49,165 bases of DNA, from positions 1-49,165 of the forward strand of contig JAJRTF010000089.1 in the NCBI GenBank assembly GCA_021545585.1, in the 5' to 3' direction. A program made the position numbers and the translations under genes. This document shows, one piece after another, positions 17,233 to 26,004 of this stretch. Each line of letters opens with the position of its first letter. Positions within the stretch are counted from its first letter, which is position 1. The stretch is from Zetaproteobacteria bacterium (GTDB lineage Bacteria > Pseudomonadota > Zetaproteobacteria > Mariprofundales > Mariprofundaceae). The notes under the pieces are model-generated. The model was not told where the DNA came from and ran no database searches. It saw only the letters and a list, made by a program, of their open reading frames with translations.

Positions 17233-17898
17233 CTATTTCAATGGATGGAAACGAATGCGGTTAATGCGGAAAAACTCGAACTGTTTACGGGGCAGCTGAA
17301 AGGGAGCTGCCGCATGGATGGCGCGAATCAGCGAATTATCCAGCGTCTGGCTGCCTGAGCTTTCCAGCAGTTTGACCGATGCCACCGAACCATCCGGCTG
17401 CAGGCGCATTTCCACCAGTGGGTCGCTGATGTGGCTGAGGCTTGCCGGAACCTTCCAGTGCCGCTGCACGGCGGCCTGAATAAGGACGATATAGCGATTC
17501 ATTTCCTGTTTGGAGAGTTGTTTGCCGGCCAGGTTGGCCAGCTCTGATCTCGGTGCCCTGGCCGGCGTTTTACGATCCGTGCTGGAGGCAAGCGGAGCGA
17601 AGGGGTCAAAGGCTTCCTGTGCTTTGGGAGCGGGGTTTAATTTCGGCCCGGGTTTGCTCTTGACGGGCATTCGCGGCCTGGATTTTTTTGCCGGATGCTG
17701 CAATTTTGCCAGTTCCTTGGCCGAGATCATGGCTACTTCAATGCGCTTCAACGGCTCGCTCTGATATTGCTTTTGCCAGAAAGCGAGGATGACGATAAGC
17801 GTGATCACCAGCACATGCACGAGCAAGGCAAACAGCAGGTCAAGGCCGCGAAGCCCGGCCCTGTCGGCCCGGTTGTTAGCGCCCCGGCTCGGTAACAA
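17233..17898 (-). CDS. tolA: Short TolA / TonB-like protein of the Tol system
   Basis: 221 residues, about half the length of E. coli TolA. One N-terminal membrane helix (LLFALLVHVLVITLIVILAF) is followed by a Lys/Pro-rich linker and a C-terminal TonB/TolA fold: 'NRYIVLIQAAVQRHWKVPAS', 'VEMRLQPDGSVASVKLLESSG' and 'FQLPRKQFEFFRINRIRFHP'. The long central helix of enterobacterial TolA is absent. TolA carries proton-motive force from TolQR to Pal and TolB. There is no ATG; a TTG at 17898, inside the tolR end, appears to be the start, giving a 23-base overlap with tolR. Confidence 0.88.
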   Translation of the reverse strand: MLPSRGANNRADRAGLRGLDLLFALLVHVLVITLIVILAFWQKQYQSEPLKRIEVAMISAKELAKLQHPAKKSRPRMPVKSKPGPKLNPAPKAQEAFDPFAPLASSTDRKTPARAPRSELANLAGKQLSKQEMNRYIVLIQAAVQRHWKVPASLSHISDPLVEMRLQPDGSVASVKLLESSGSQTLDNSLIRAIHAAAPFQLPRKQFEFFRINRIRFHPLK

Positions 17899-18292
17899 GG
17901 CCTACTTTCCTGATGCCGGCACTTTCCAGAAGACTCATGACCCTGGCAACGTGTTCATAAGGCGTTTTTGCATCGCCGCGTATAAAGACGGGGATATCCG
18001 GTTTTTGCTTGCGCATGGCAGCGATGCGCGGTGCAAGCTTTTTGAGGTCGATGGCATGTTTCTGAAGATAAATTTTACCGCTGGCCTGAATGGAAATCAC
18101 CAGTGGCTCGATATTCTGCTGCATGGGCGGCGAGGCGGCATCGGGAAGGTCGATATTCACCCCCTGGGTCAGCAGCGGTGCCGTGACCATGAAAATAATC
18201 AGCAACACCAGCATTACATCGACGAGTGGGGTGACATTGATCTCGCCCATCGGTTCGGTGTTCTTTTCCCATTTGCTGCTTCCTGCCCACAT
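17876..18292 (-). CDS. tolR: TolR, stator protein of the Tol motor
   Basis: 138 residues. The ExbD/TolR fold begins with 'MGEINVTPLVDVMLVLLIIFMVTAPLLTQG', one transmembrane helix carrying the essential Asp in 'LVDV'. A periplasmic domain with 'INIDLP'-type and 'IPVFIRGDAKTPYEHVARVM' segments follows. With TolQ it forms the proton channel driving TolA. The start lies four bases after the tolQ stop, and the 3' end overlaps tolA. Confidence 0.97.
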   Translation of the reverse strand: MWAGSSKWEKNTEPMGEINVTPLVDVMLVLLIIFMVTAPLLTQGVNIDLPDAASPPMQQNIEPLVISIQASGKIYLQKHAIDLKKLAPRIAAMRKQKPDIPVFIRGDAKTPYEHVARVMSLLESAGIRKVGLVTEPGR

Positions 18293-18296
18293 AATA

Positions 18297-18989
18297 TTAC
18301 TCCTTGATATGACGGGCGATGATGTTGAGGAATTCCGACGAGAACTGCTCCATATTGGCAGCCATGCGTTTCAGGTCCGAGGTGAATTTATTATAGGCGA
18401 CCACGGCCGGAATAGCGGCAAGCAGGCCAAAGGCGGTGGCGACCAATGCTTCGGCAATACCCGGTGCGACAGCGGCCAGCGATGTATTATGGGTGAGCCC
18501 GATGCTCTGGAAGGCATTGACGATGCCCCAGACCGTGCCGAACAGGCCAATGAAGGGCGAGGTTGAGCCGACCGTGGCCAGAAAGGCTAGATGTCGTGAC
18601 AGCTGATCCATTTCACGGGAAAAAGCGGCATCGAGTGCCCGGCGGATACCATCCAGACCTCCGGCGGCAATGATTTTATTGATCGACTGGGTTTGCGTCA
18701 TATCGCGCTTGTGGCGCATGAATTCACGGTAACCGGCCTGAAAGATATTGGGCAATGGGCTGTTTGGATATTGCTGTGGAATGCTTGCCAGCACGGTATC
18801 CATATCCGAGCCGCCCCAGAATGCCTGGGAAAACACTTCCGCTTCATTACGGCTTTTACGGTACATGCGCCACTTGTTGAAAATGATTGCCCATGAAGCA
18901 AGGGAGAGAAAAATCAGCAGTACCAGTACTGCCTTGACGACAATGCCGGCATCGAGAATGAGATGAAGTATGGATAAATCCTGAGTCAT
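18297..18989 (-). CDS. tolQ: TolQ, proton channel protein of the Tol motor
   Basis: 230 residues, the family norm. Three membrane helices are visible: residues ~15-38 (AGIVVKAVLVLLIFLSLASWAII), ~138-160 and ~170-195. The MotA/TolQ/ExbB core is 'GSTSPFIGLFGTVWGIVNAFQSIG' then 'VAPGIAEALVATAFGLLAAIPAVVAYN'. The start overlaps ybgC by four bases (ATGA), linking the thioesterase and Tol genes in translation. Confidence 0.97.
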   Translation of the reverse strand: MTQDLSILHLILDAGIVVKAVLVLLIFLSLASWAIIFNKWRMYRKSRNEAEVFSQAFWGGSDMDTVLASIPQQYPNSPLPNIFQAGYREFMRHKRDMTQTQSINKIIAAGGLDGIRRALDAAFSREMDQLSRHLAFLATVGSTSPFIGLFGTVWGIVNAFQSIGLTHNTSLAAVAPGIAEALVATAFGLLAAIPAVVAYNKFTSDLKRMAANMEQFSSEFLNIIARHIKE

Positions 18990-19417
18990 GCATGCTCCTC
19001 GGGTAAAAGGTGGGTGCGCAGCGCTCGGGCAACCGAGTGTGGCATGCGTTTGACCTTGCCGGTGCGATCAATACTGGCAAGATGAACATGTGCCTCAATG
19101 AGCAATTCGCGACGCGATTGATGATAGATATGCTGCCGAAACGACATGCGTGCGCCGCTGAGCGCCACAAGGCTGCTTTCCACCACTAGCATATCATTAA
19201 AACGGGCTGGTTTCCTGAATTTTACCTGTGCCTCGGTCAGTGCGAACAATACGCCGTATTTCTCATCTATCACATCGAGTTCAAGCCCAAGTGTACGCAG
19301 GAATTCAGTACGCGAACGTTCGAGGAATTTCAGATAATTGGCATGATAGACCACGCCACCATGATCCGTGTCCTCATAATAAACGCGTACCGCAAGGCTG
19401 AGTGTCATGCCTGTCAT
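18986..19417 (-). CDS. ybgC: YbgC-type acyl-CoA thioesterase (hotdog fold)
   Basis: 143 residues. The 4HBT signature '[29 protein letters not shown]' carries the catalytic Asp and the following helix; '[15 protein letters not shown]' and '[29 protein letters not shown]' are the rest of the hotdog. YbgC homologues hydrolyse acyl-CoA or acyl-ACP and are found at the head of tol-pal operons, where a role in phospholipid metabolism is suspected. It overlaps both ruvB (upstream) and tolQ (downstream) by four bases, joining the ruv and tol blocks. Confidence 0.95.
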   Translation of the reverse strand: MTGMTLSLAVRVYYEDTDHGGVVYHANYLKFLERSRTEFLRTLGLELDVIDEKYGVLFALTEAQVKFRKPARFNDMLVVESSLVALSGARMSFRQHIYHQSRRELLIEAHVHLASIDRTGKVKRMPHSVARALRTHLLPEEHA

Positions 19418-20466
19418 AATAGTTTTTCCTGCTGTCCACTGCCAGGCAATTCACGCTGCATATGCGCGTATGCCAGCGGTGTTGCCGTGCGGCCACGCGG
19501 TGTGCGGGTGATGAGCCCTTCCTGAAGGAGGTAGGGCTCAAGTACATCCTCAATGGTGTCCCGTTCTTCGGAAATCGAGGCAGCCAGTGTATCAATTCCC
19601 ACCGGGCCGCCATTGTATTTATCGATCATCACAGCCAGTAATTTCCGGTCCATTTGATCCAGCCCCAGCTGGTCGACTTCCAGTCGCAATAATGACGCAT
19701 CGGCCACCCTGGAGCTGATTTTGCCATCATGCTCGACTTCGGCAAAATCACGTACCCGTCGCAACAGCCGGTTGGCAATGCGGGGGGTGCCGCGCGAACG
19801 CCTGGCGATTTCAACCGCCCCGTCGGCAGCAGCATGAATATCCAGAAGTTTGGCCGAGCGACCAACAATACGGCCCAGTTCCTCATGCGAATAGAATTCC
19901 AGTCGTTCAATCACCCCGAAACGGTCACGCAGGGGGTTGGTCAGCAGTCCGGCGCGGGTCGTGGCGCCGATCAGCGTGAACCGCGGGATATCCATCTTGA
20001 TGGAGCGGGCAGCCGGTCCCTGGCCGATGACAATATCAAGCTGGAAGTCCTCCATGGCAGGGTAAAGGATTTCCTCGACCTGTGGACTGAGGCGGTGTAT
20101 TTCGTCGATAAACAGCACATCGCCAGCTTCAAGATTACTGAGTATGGCAGCCAGATCACCGGGCCTTTCAATCACCGGCCCGGAGGTGGAGCGGATATTC
20201 ACTCCCATTTCATGGGCAATAATATGAGCCAGCGTCGTTTTGCCGAGGCCCGGCGGGCCATAAAGCAGCACATGATCCAGTGATTCATTGCGTGCTATGG
20301 ATGCCTGGATATAAACCTTCAGATTGGCGCGAATCTTTTCCTGGCCGATATATTCATCCAGCACCTTGGGGCGCAGGGCAATGTCCAGGCTATCTGCCTG
20401 GTTCTCCTGTCCGTCAAGCAGGCGATCGCCTTCGAGGCTGTTGAGGGTATCTTCGTGCATGTCCAT
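19414..20466 (-). CDS. ruvB: Holliday junction branch migration helicase RuvB
   Basis: 350 residues. Typical start '[19 protein letters not shown]', Walker [12 protein letters not shown] at residues 70-80, Walker B '[10 protein letters not shown]', sensor '[20 protein letters not shown]' with the arginine finger region, and a C-terminal winged helix ending 'FLQ'-like in '[22 protein letters not shown]'. RuvB is the hexameric motor that, with RuvA, moves Holliday junctions. It starts one base after the ruvA stop. Confidence 0.98.
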   Translation of the reverse strand: MDMHEDTLNSLEGDRLLDGQENQADSLDIALRPKVLDEYIGQEKIRANLKVYIQASIARNESLDHVLLYGPPGLGKTTLAHIIAHEMGVNIRSTSGPVIERPGDLAAILSNLEAGDVLFIDEIHRLSPQVEEILYPAMEDFQLDIVIGQGPAARSIKMDIPRFTLIGATTRAGLLTNPLRDRFGVIERLEFYSHEELGRIVGRSAKLLDIHAAADGAVEIARRSRGTPRIANRLLRRVRDFAEVEHDGKISSRVADASLLRLEVDQLGLDQMDRKLLAVMIDKYNGGPVGIDTLAASISEERDTIEDVLEPYLLQEGLITRTPRGRTATPLAYAHMQRELPGSGQQEKLL

Positions 20467-20467
20467 C

Positions 20468-21031
20468 TCAGGCCAGTACCTTCAGTGCGGAGCGGAACAT
20501 GGATTCAAAATCGGATACTTCGATCTTCTTCAGCGCCATATCAATCTGGGCAGGCTTATAGCCGAGGTTAAGCAGTGCAGAACGGACATCTGCAGCAAGC
20601 CCCGCTGCCGGCTGATTCGCCGCGACTTCACCGCCGAGCTTGCCCTGCAGTTCCAGAATCAGGCGCTGGGCGGTTTTTTTACCGATACCGGGAGTGCGGG
20701 CAATGCTGGCATCATCAGCGCTTTCAATGGCCTGAATCAATTCATGGGCGGACATGCCTGACATCAGGTTCAGGGCCATGCGGGCGCCAATGCCGGATAC
20801 CGTCGTGAGCTTGCGAAACATGCTGCGCTCCGTGCGGTCGGCGAATCCGAACAGGGTGATCTGATCCTCGCGCACATGTGTATGGATGGACAGCTCGGCC
20901 ATGTCGCCCTGTTTGAATTTACATAAGGTCTGCAGGCTGACAGCCACTTCATAGCCGATGCCGCCGGTGTCGAGTATCAACAGCCCGGCCGGATCCAGTT
21001 CGCGAATATTGCCTTTAAGCCAGCCGATCAT
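20468..21031 (-). CDS. ruvA: Holliday junction DNA-binding protein RuvA
   Basis: 187 residues. OB-fold N-terminal domain ([12 protein letters not shown]...[12 protein letters not shown]), tandem helix-hairpin-helix motifs '[16 protein letters not shown]' and '[21 protein letters not shown]', and a small C-terminal RuvB-contacting domain. The ATGA overlap with ruvC is four bases, and ruvB follows one base after its stop. It binds the four-way junction as a tetramer and loads RuvB. Confidence 0.98.
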   Translation of the reverse strand: MIGWLKGNIRELDPAGLLILDTGGIGYEVAVSLQTLCKFKQGDMAELSIHTHVREDQITLFGFADRTERSMFRKLTTVSGIGARMALNLMSGMSAHELIQAIESADDASIARTPGIGKKTAQRLILELQGKLGGEVAANQPAAGLAADVRSALLNLGYKPAQIDMALKKIEVSDFESMFRSALKVLA

Positions 21032-21540
21032 GATTCTCTCCGCGTTACGCTTGTTTGTTCCAGCATGGGGCTATGATGCGCATGGCAAATGGCTACGGCA
21101 AGTGCATCGGCGGCATCTTCCGCCAGCGGCTCCGGCGGATGCAGCAGCAGCCTGACCATATGCTGAATCTGCAGCTTTTCAGCACGTCCAAAGCCAACCA
21201 CAGTCTGCTTCACCTGCGTGGGTGAATATGCGCTGACCCGCAGCTGGCATTCACCACAGGCAGCAACAAGAGCGCCGCGTGCCTGACCAAGTTTCAGCGC
21301 CGCTGCGGCGTTTTTGGATACAAATACATCCTCGATAGCTGCAGCATGGGGATGGAATTCGGTAATAATCTCTTTCAGCGCCGCAAAAAGGTAATGCAGG
21401 CGGGTGTCGAAATCGCCCTTGGCGCAGCGGATCACGCTATGGTGAACATGACGTAAATGATTGCCTCGTACGTCAATAATACCAACCCCGGTTTTCAGCG
21501 AACCGGGATCGACACCGAGTAAACGTACGACGCCAGTCAT
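21028..21540 (-). CDS. ruvC: Holliday junction resolvase RuvC
   Basis: 170 residues. An RNase-H-like fold with the first acidic residue in 'LLGVDPGSLKTGVGII' (Asp11), Glu in 'AAAIEDVFVSKNAAAALKLG' and the paired acids in 'AEDAADALAVAICHAH'. Tyr and Lys in 'SAYSPTQVKQTVVGFGRAEK' fit the DNA-contacting loop. It cuts Holliday junctions brought by RuvAB. It lies six bases after the yebC stop. Confidence 0.98.
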   Translation of the reverse strand: MTGVVRLLGVDPGSLKTGVGIIDVRGNHLRHVHHSVIRCAKGDFDTRLHYLFAALKEIITEFHPHAAAIEDVFVSKNAAAALKLGQARGALVAACGECQLRVSAYSPTQVKQTVVGFGRAEKLQIQHMVRLLLHPPEPLAEDAADALAVAICHAHHSPMLEQTSVTRRES

Positions 21541-21546
21541 ATCCGG

Positions 21547-22302
21547 TTATCCGGCTGTGCGCTCAAGTTCCTCTTCTGAAATGTCGTAGTTTGAATAGAC
21601 ATTCTGTACGTCATCCAGATCTTCCAGTCTTTCGAGCAGAGCCAGAAGTTTTTCAGCTGCTTCCCCTTCCACGGCGATGGTGTTTTCAGGAATCCATGAG
21701 ATTTCAGCCACCTGAGGCTCAAGTCCCGCGACTTCGAATGCTTCCTGTACATGGCCGAATTCGGCTACTGTGCTGATCACCTTGATGCAGCCCTCATCGG
21801 GTTTGTCTTCAACATCATCGGCGCCTGCTTCCAGGGAAATATCCATAATTTTTTCTTCATCGACTGCTTCACGATCAAAAATAAACTGCCCTTTCTGATG
21901 GAACATCCAGCTTACACAGCCGGATTCACCCATATTGCCGCCGCCCTTGGTAAAGGCCGAGCGAACATCGGAAACGGTGCGGTTGCGATTATCCGTAACG
22001 CAGTCAACGAGAATGGCTACGCCGCCCTGTCCATAGCCTTCGTAGCGGATTTCCTCCATATTATCTGCGCCTTCACCACCGGCGCCACGCGCAACCGCAC
22101 GCTCAATATTATCCTTGGGCATATTGACGCCCTTGGCGGCGGTAATAGCTGCACGCAGGCGGGGGTTGGCATCCGGATCGCCGCCGCCGGTTCGGGCTGC
22201 AATGGTAATTTCACGGATATAGCGGGTAAAAACCTTGCCGCGCTTTGCATCAACAGCCGCTTTTTTGTGTTTGATACTGGACCATTTATTATGTCCTGCC
22301 AT
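21547..22302 (-). CDS. yebC: YebC/PmpR-family transcription/translation regulator
   Basis: 251 residues. Opening 'MAGHNKWSSIKHKKAAVDAKRGKVFTRYIREI' is the classical YebC start. The middle 'AKGVNMPKDNIERAVARGAG' and 'NRNRTVSDVRSAFTKGGGNMGESGCVSWMF' complete the family pattern. Members act as regulators and, more recently, as ribosome-associated factors easing polyproline stalls. It heads the yebC-ruvC-ruvA-ruvB series. GAGG sits about ten bases before the ATG; the promoter must lie in the 235-base divergent gap. Confidence 0.97.
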   Translation of the reverse strand: MAGHNKWSSIKHKKAAVDAKRGKVFTRYIREITIAARTGGGDPDANPRLRAAITAAKGVNMPKDNIERAVARGAGGEGADNMEEIRYEGYGQGGVAILVDCVTDNRNRTVSDVRSAFTKGGGNMGESGCVSWMFHQKGQFIFDREAVDEEKIMDISLEAGADDVEDKPDEGCIKVISTVAEFGHVQEAFEVAGLEPQVAEISWIPENTIAVEGEAAEKLLALLERLEDLDDVQNVYSNYDISEEELERTAG

Positions 22303-22537
22303 GAATCTTATACCTCGCGAAAAATAAGTCGGACAAGCCTAGCAGTGATGTGTGCGAGCGTCATCGGCCAGCCTTCAAACAGTCGAGGGTATTGAATATT
22401 TCGTCATCAATCACGATATATGGAGAAGAAGCATCGTGTGACAAATCGACACGGCCTGAAGCGATGATGTTTCAGGTCACAGTTTTGTCACAGCTGATGG
22501 CTAAACTGGCTCCATCAAGATGAACAGGAGGTATGTT

Positions 22538-22753
22538 ATGAAACATGCAGAAAACATCATCAATGATTATCTGAAAGCGATTACCGAGGTTGAAGGTGAA
22601 GCATCTGCCTCGGCAACGACAGTGGAAATTCGAGGTGCGGATGCCATTTTTGTCAAACGACCGAATGAGCAGACCGGCCAGGTGGTTACGCCGGGACGTC
22701 TGAAGCTGATGACTCAGTACATGCGTGATCATTTAACACGCAAGGCTGCCTGA
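22538..22753 (+). CDS. Small protein of unknown function (71 residues)
   Basis: The start is the ATG at 22538, preceded at six bases by a perfect AGGAGG, so it is almost certainly translated. The product (MKHAENIINDYLKAITEVEG...) is soluble, without signal peptide or membrane helix, with a predicted helix at residues 1-20, a short strand region 'TTVEIRGADAIFVKR' and a basic C-terminal helix 'LKLMTQYMRDHLTRKAA'. I do not recognise the family. It stands alone, divergent from yebC, and ends in a perfect bidirectional terminator shared with coq7. The upstream region contains a CCTGAA...TTCAGG inverted repeat (about 22456-22476) and two TCACAG repeats, possible regulatory sites. Confidence 0.7.
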   Translation: MKHAENIINDYLKAITEVEGEASASATTVEIRGADAIFVKRPNEQTGQVVTPGRLKLMTQYMRDHLTRKAA

Positions 22754-22780
22754 TTACACCGTCCGACTTGAACGGTCTAA

Positions 22781-22815
22781 AATAAAAACGGGGGCCTGAC
22801 GCCCCCGTTTTTATT
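22781..22815. terminator. Bidirectional intrinsic terminator
   Basis: AATAAAAACGGGGGC (22781-22795) and GCCCCCGTTTTTATT (22801-22815) are perfect 15-base inverted repeats around the loop CTGAC. The G/C core flanked by A and T runs ends transcription both ways, for the small gene on the plus strand and for coq7 on the minus strand, whose stop is at 22819. Confidence 0.92.
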
Positions 22816-22818
22816 GCT

Positions 22819-23487
22819 TTAAAGCTTCTCTGCAACAGCAGTCATCACCTTTGATGTCAGCTTCATGCAACTGAGGATGACATCTGGAAGCTTGGCCGCG
22901 CCAAGATCCTCGGCCAACTCGGCGTGTCCCTGCTCATCAACCTTCATCTGTTCAACAATCGCCCGGCTGCGGCTGTCATTTTCCGGCAAGCGGGCAAGAT
23001 GACTGTCCAGATGGCGAACCACCTGATGTTCGGTTTCGGCCAGGAAGCCCAGATTCCATCGGTCGCCTGCAATGCCTGCGGCCATGCCGATGGCAAACGA
23101 GCCGGCATACCAGAATGGATCGAACAGGGATGGTTTGGCGTCAAGCTCATCCAGACGGTTCCTGCACCAGTTCAAATGATCGCTTTCTTCAATCGAAGCA
23201 TGCTTCAGTTTGTCCGCCAGTTCAGGATCACGCGCTGTCAGGCTTTGCCCCTGATACAACGCCTGGGCTGCCATTTCTCCGGCATGATTGACGCGCATCA
23301 GGCCTGCGGCCAGACGCTTCTGTTCGGCCCCCATGCTTTCATCGCGACTCACTTCAGCCGCTTCCGGGGGATAGGGACGCGAACTTTGCTGGCGGCAGAA
23401 GATATTGTTCAAGGCTCGGTCAAGCTCACCAATGAGCCGGTCAGCAAAGCCGTAGTTTCGGAGTGTGTCAGGGTTGTTGTCGGACAT
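22819..23487 (-). CDS. coq7: Coq7-type demethoxyubiquinone hydroxylase
   Basis: 222 residues. A ferritin-like di-iron enzyme hydroxylating 2-polyprenyl-3-methyl-6-methoxybenzoquinol in aerobic ubiquinone synthesis. Iron ligands are visible: 'RVNHAGEMAAQALYQG', the ExxH in 'IEESDHLNWC', Glu/His in 'ETEHQVVRHL' and 'DEQGHAELA' near the end. The N-terminal ~45 residues are a variable extension. Its presence indicates oxygen-dependent ubiquinone synthesis. It ends in the shared terminator; no obvious Shine-Dalgarno precedes the ATG. Confidence 0.94.
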   Translation of the reverse strand: MSDNNPDTLRNYGFADRLIGELDRALNNIFCRQQSSRPYPPEAAEVSRDESMGAEQKRLAAGLMRVNHAGEMAAQALYQGQSLTARDPELADKLKHASIEESDHLNWCRNRLDELDAKPSLFDPFWYAGSFAIGMAAGIAGDRWNLGFLAETEHQVVRHLDSHLARLPENDSRSRAIVEQMKVDEQGHAELAEDLGAAKLPDVILSCMKLTSKVMTAVAEKL

Positions 23488-23830
23488 GATCAGGAGATGA
23501 TAAAACAGGTGGGGATGAGTTCAAGTCTTCATGTGCAATGAGCCTGCCTGTAGTGCGTTATTCAACCGCCGGATTATGGTCAGCCCCTTTGCTGATAAGG
23601 ACTTCGCAAGCTATCCACAGAATATGTGGATAACTGTGTGGATGAATGGGGCAATCGGGGTGAATTGTAAGGCTGCGCTGATGTCATTACGCTTCCGCCT
23701 AAAATATAGGCATCGCAGGAAAGCGAATAAAGTCATATAGTTACAGGATATTAGCCATATGAAAAATGAAGTGATGCAGGCTATATGGTTTCCATGAGGT
23801 CTAAACGTAGTGGCTGGTGGATAAAGCAAG
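23488..23830. other. Gene-free stretch with DnaA-box cluster
   Basis: 343 bases between the 5' end of coq7 and the 3' end of hpnE with no convincing gene. It holds a perfect DnaA box TTATCCACA on the minus strand (23625-23633), flanked by one-mismatch boxes at 23611-23619 (CTATCCACA, plus) and 23637-23645 (TCATCCACA, minus). A further one-mismatch box lies at 23816-23824. The three main boxes fall within 35 bases with centre spacings of about 14 and 12. The right half, roughly 23690-23790, is AT-rich with ATATAGTTA and CCATATG stretches. This could be an origin-like or DnaA-titration site. Confidence 0.5.
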
Positions 23831-25108
23831 TCATTTCTGTGACATTATGCACATTCGGGCCGCCTGTTCGCCCCGCCGCACGGCAGCTTCAATGGTAGCA
23901 GGCAACTCACCGGGCTGAGGCCATTCCGAGGCATCAATCAGCCATGCAGGGTGCCGCGCTGAATCATGCGTACGGCTGCGGGCCAGCACGGTAGCCCGTC
24001 GTTCCTGAATGACCCTTCGATGGACGGGATGCAGGGCATGGGGCTGGCCGCTGATTTCAGCCAGTTCACGGGTCACGACATCCATCCAGCCGGAGTCCCT
24101 GCAGTCCAGTGGATCAGCACTGATGACTATAGCAATATGCTGCAGATCGCTGTGCTCATCCATTTGGGACGAAATATCAAAGAACCACTGTCCAAGAGTT
24201 CCGATGCCGCCGAGCAGCGGCTGGCCGGACGGGCTGCCCAGGTTTACGGGTTCGTCATACCACAGATGCAGATTGGTGATGGGGCGTGTTTCCACCTCTG
24301 CCTGCTGCATTCCCAGCCCCGTGATCTGTCCGCTGGCCCAGATCGGTGTGGTTACGATCAGGTGCTGAAATTTCATGTCGCCGGCATTGAGTTGAATGCC
24401 GCTGGCGGATGTCTGTGTATGACGGATGCGGTTGCCGACGTGGATGGAGACACCGAGTTTCCCCGCTTTGATTCTTAAGGGCTCGATCAGGGCCTCGGAT
24501 AACGGGAGCCTGAACCAGCCCAGACAGGCCGATTTATGGCTGGAGAAGCTCTCGTCCAATACGTACCGGAAGCTGGCTGCCGGGGCTGTGTCGGGGTACT
24601 CGTTCATGGTTCCCAGACAAAGGGGTTCCAGCATGTCCTGTTGCAATAGCGGTGGAATATTCAGTGGCTCAAGCCACTCTTTTACCGTTTGCCCGCTCGT
24701 CAGGCTGGTTCTTCGGGATAGTTTAATCAGGGCCAGCGCAGAAGCATGCTGATGTGCCGGCAATCGGATCAGGCCCAGCATCAGTGCCAGTGGAAAAGGC
24801 AGCCAGGGTACGGTGCGCAGCTGGAAATGACCGCGTTCGGCATCCCAGAGCGGCAGGTTCAGATGTTCCTGCCAGTGGACGTTCTGCGCCGCATGGCAAT
24901 CCTCCAGCAGTCTGCGGGTGGCGCTGTAGGCGCCGATCATCAAATGCGGACCGTTATCACAGTACTGGCCGGTGGTTTTATCGAAAAATGAGCGGGTGCG
25001 CCCCCCCAGTTCCGGAGCGGCTTCAAACAGGTGTACTGCTTTTCCCTGCTCGGCCAGGCGAATGGCCGCTGTCAGCCCTGCAACGCCCCCACCGATTACG
25101 GCAATCAT
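23831..25108 (-). CDS. hpnE: Hydroxysqualene dehydroxylase HpnE
   Basis: 425 residues. FAD-dependent amine-oxidase-like protein opening with the dinucleotide motif 'MIAVIGGGVAGLTAAIRLAE' and then 'HLFEAAPELGGRTRSFFD'. The family feature 'NGPHLMIGAYSATRRLL' follows, and the C-terminal FAD contact is 'TVLARSRTHDSARHPAWLIDASEW'. HpnE reduces hydroxysqualene to squalene, the last step of the HpnCDE route. The ATG at 25108 puts the Rossmann motif at the N-terminus; an upstream in-frame extension to 25180 overlaps hpnD and is unlikely. It follows hpnD by ten bases. Confidence 0.92.
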   Translation of the reverse strand: MIAVIGGGVAGLTAAIRLAEQGKAVHLFEAAPELGGRTRSFFDKTTGQYCDNGPHLMIGAYSATRRLLEDCHAAQNVHWQEHLNLPLWDAERGHFQLRTVPWLPFPLALMLGLIRLPAHQHASALALIKLSRRTSLTSGQTVKEWLEPLNIPPLLQQDMLEPLCLGTMNEYPDTAPAASFRYVLDESFSSHKSACLGWFRLPLSEALIEPLRIKAGKLGVSIHVGNRIRHTQTSASGIQLNAGDMKFQHLIVTTPIWASGQITGLGMQQAEVETRPITNLHLWYDEPVNLGSPSGQPLLGGIGTLGQWFFDISSQMDEHSDLQHIAIVISADPLDCRDSGWMDVVTRELAEISGQPHALHPVHRRVIQERRATVLARSRTHDSARHPAWLIDASEWPQPGELPATIEAAVRRGEQAARMCIMSQK

Positions 25109-25118
25109 AGATGAAAGC

Positions 25119-25994
25119 TCAGAAGTCCAGCCGCAGCGGCAGTTGCTTTTTGGCAGCTTTTTTTTCATAGCGCCATGCACGCCATGCTATCCATATCTTG
25201 TGAACTGGCAGGATGCGCACCGGTTTTTGCCAGACATCGAAGTTGTTCTCGCGCAGATGGCGGAGATAGGCATGGTAAATGGCCGCCATCACCAGCGATG
25301 GGCGCAGGCTGACCCTGTCACCGTCGGGGAGCTGTTCGAGTGCGCGCTGATAAGCGGCCTCGGCCTTGTCGCCATACTCAGTCAGAAGCGCGGGCAGGGC
25401 GGTGCCCATATCGCCATCCTTGATAGCCTGATCGCTGACTTTATGGCGGATACGATCCTCCTGCGGCAGATAAATACGCTCGAGCTGTGCGTCTTCAGCG
25501 ACATCGCGGAGGATATTGGTCAGTTGCAGGGCTTCACCAAGCGAGGTGGCGAAATCGCGGCTCTTGCGATCCTGATAGCCGAATATCTCAATCGACAGCA
25601 GGCCGACCACGCCGGCCACACGATAGGCATACAGCGACAGGTCGGATGCCTTGAGTATGGGTTGACGCTGGATATCCATCAGCATGCCATCAATCATTTC
25701 CAGCAACAGCTCCTCATCAAGCGGGTAATGCTGGCGAGCCCAGTTTAATTCCTTGCCCACGGGGTGGCGCGGTTTATCCTGAAATACCCGGCCAAGTTCT
25801 TCGCGCCAGAAATGCAGCTTGGTTAATGCCACCTCCTGTTCGCTGACCTCATCGGCAATATCATCAACCTCGCGACAGAAGGCATACAGAGCCATCATGG
25901 CCCGGCGCGGTTGTTCCGCCAGAAACAGAAAGGCATAAAAGAACGAAGAGCCGGATCCGCGTGTTTTATCAAGGCAGTATTGTTGGGGGCTCAT
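25119..25994 (-). CDS. hpnD: Presqualene diphosphate synthase HpnD
   Basis: 291 residues of the trans-isoprenyl diphosphate (squalene/phytoene synthase) superfamily. The two Mg-binding aspartate motifs are visible: DDIAD at residues 44-48 and DVAED at 164-168 within 'LQLTNILRDVAEDAQ'. 'RIYLPQED' follows, as in the family. It joins two farnesyl diphosphates to presqualene diphosphate. It lies ten bases after hpnC and ten before hpnE, so the three form one operon giving squalene for hopanoids. No squalene-hopene cyclase is in the window. Confidence 0.93.
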   Translation of the reverse strand: MSPQQYCLDKTRGSGSSFFYAFLFLAEQPRRAMMALYAFCREVDDIADEVSEQEVALTKLHFWREELGRVFQDKPRHPVGKELNWARQHYPLDEELLLEMIDGMLMDIQRQPILKASDLSLYAYRVAGVVGLLSIEIFGYQDRKSRDFATSLGEALQLTNILRDVAEDAQLERIYLPQEDRIRHKVSDQAIKDGDMGTALPALLTEYGDKAEAAYQRALEQLPDGDRVSLRPSLVMAAIYHAYLRHLRENNFDVWQKPVRILPVHKIWIAWRAWRYEKKAAKKQLPLRLDF

Positions 25995-26004
25995 GGGCGG
26001 GTCC

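Noticed and set aside
22485-22507. TTGTCA and TAAACT before the small gene at 22538 as a promoter
   Set aside because: The spacing is 11 bases, far from the 16-18 needed.
23531-23740. 69-codon plus-strand frame in the coq7-hpnE gap
   Set aside because: No ribosome binding site, low-complexity sequence, and it crosses the DnaA-box cluster.
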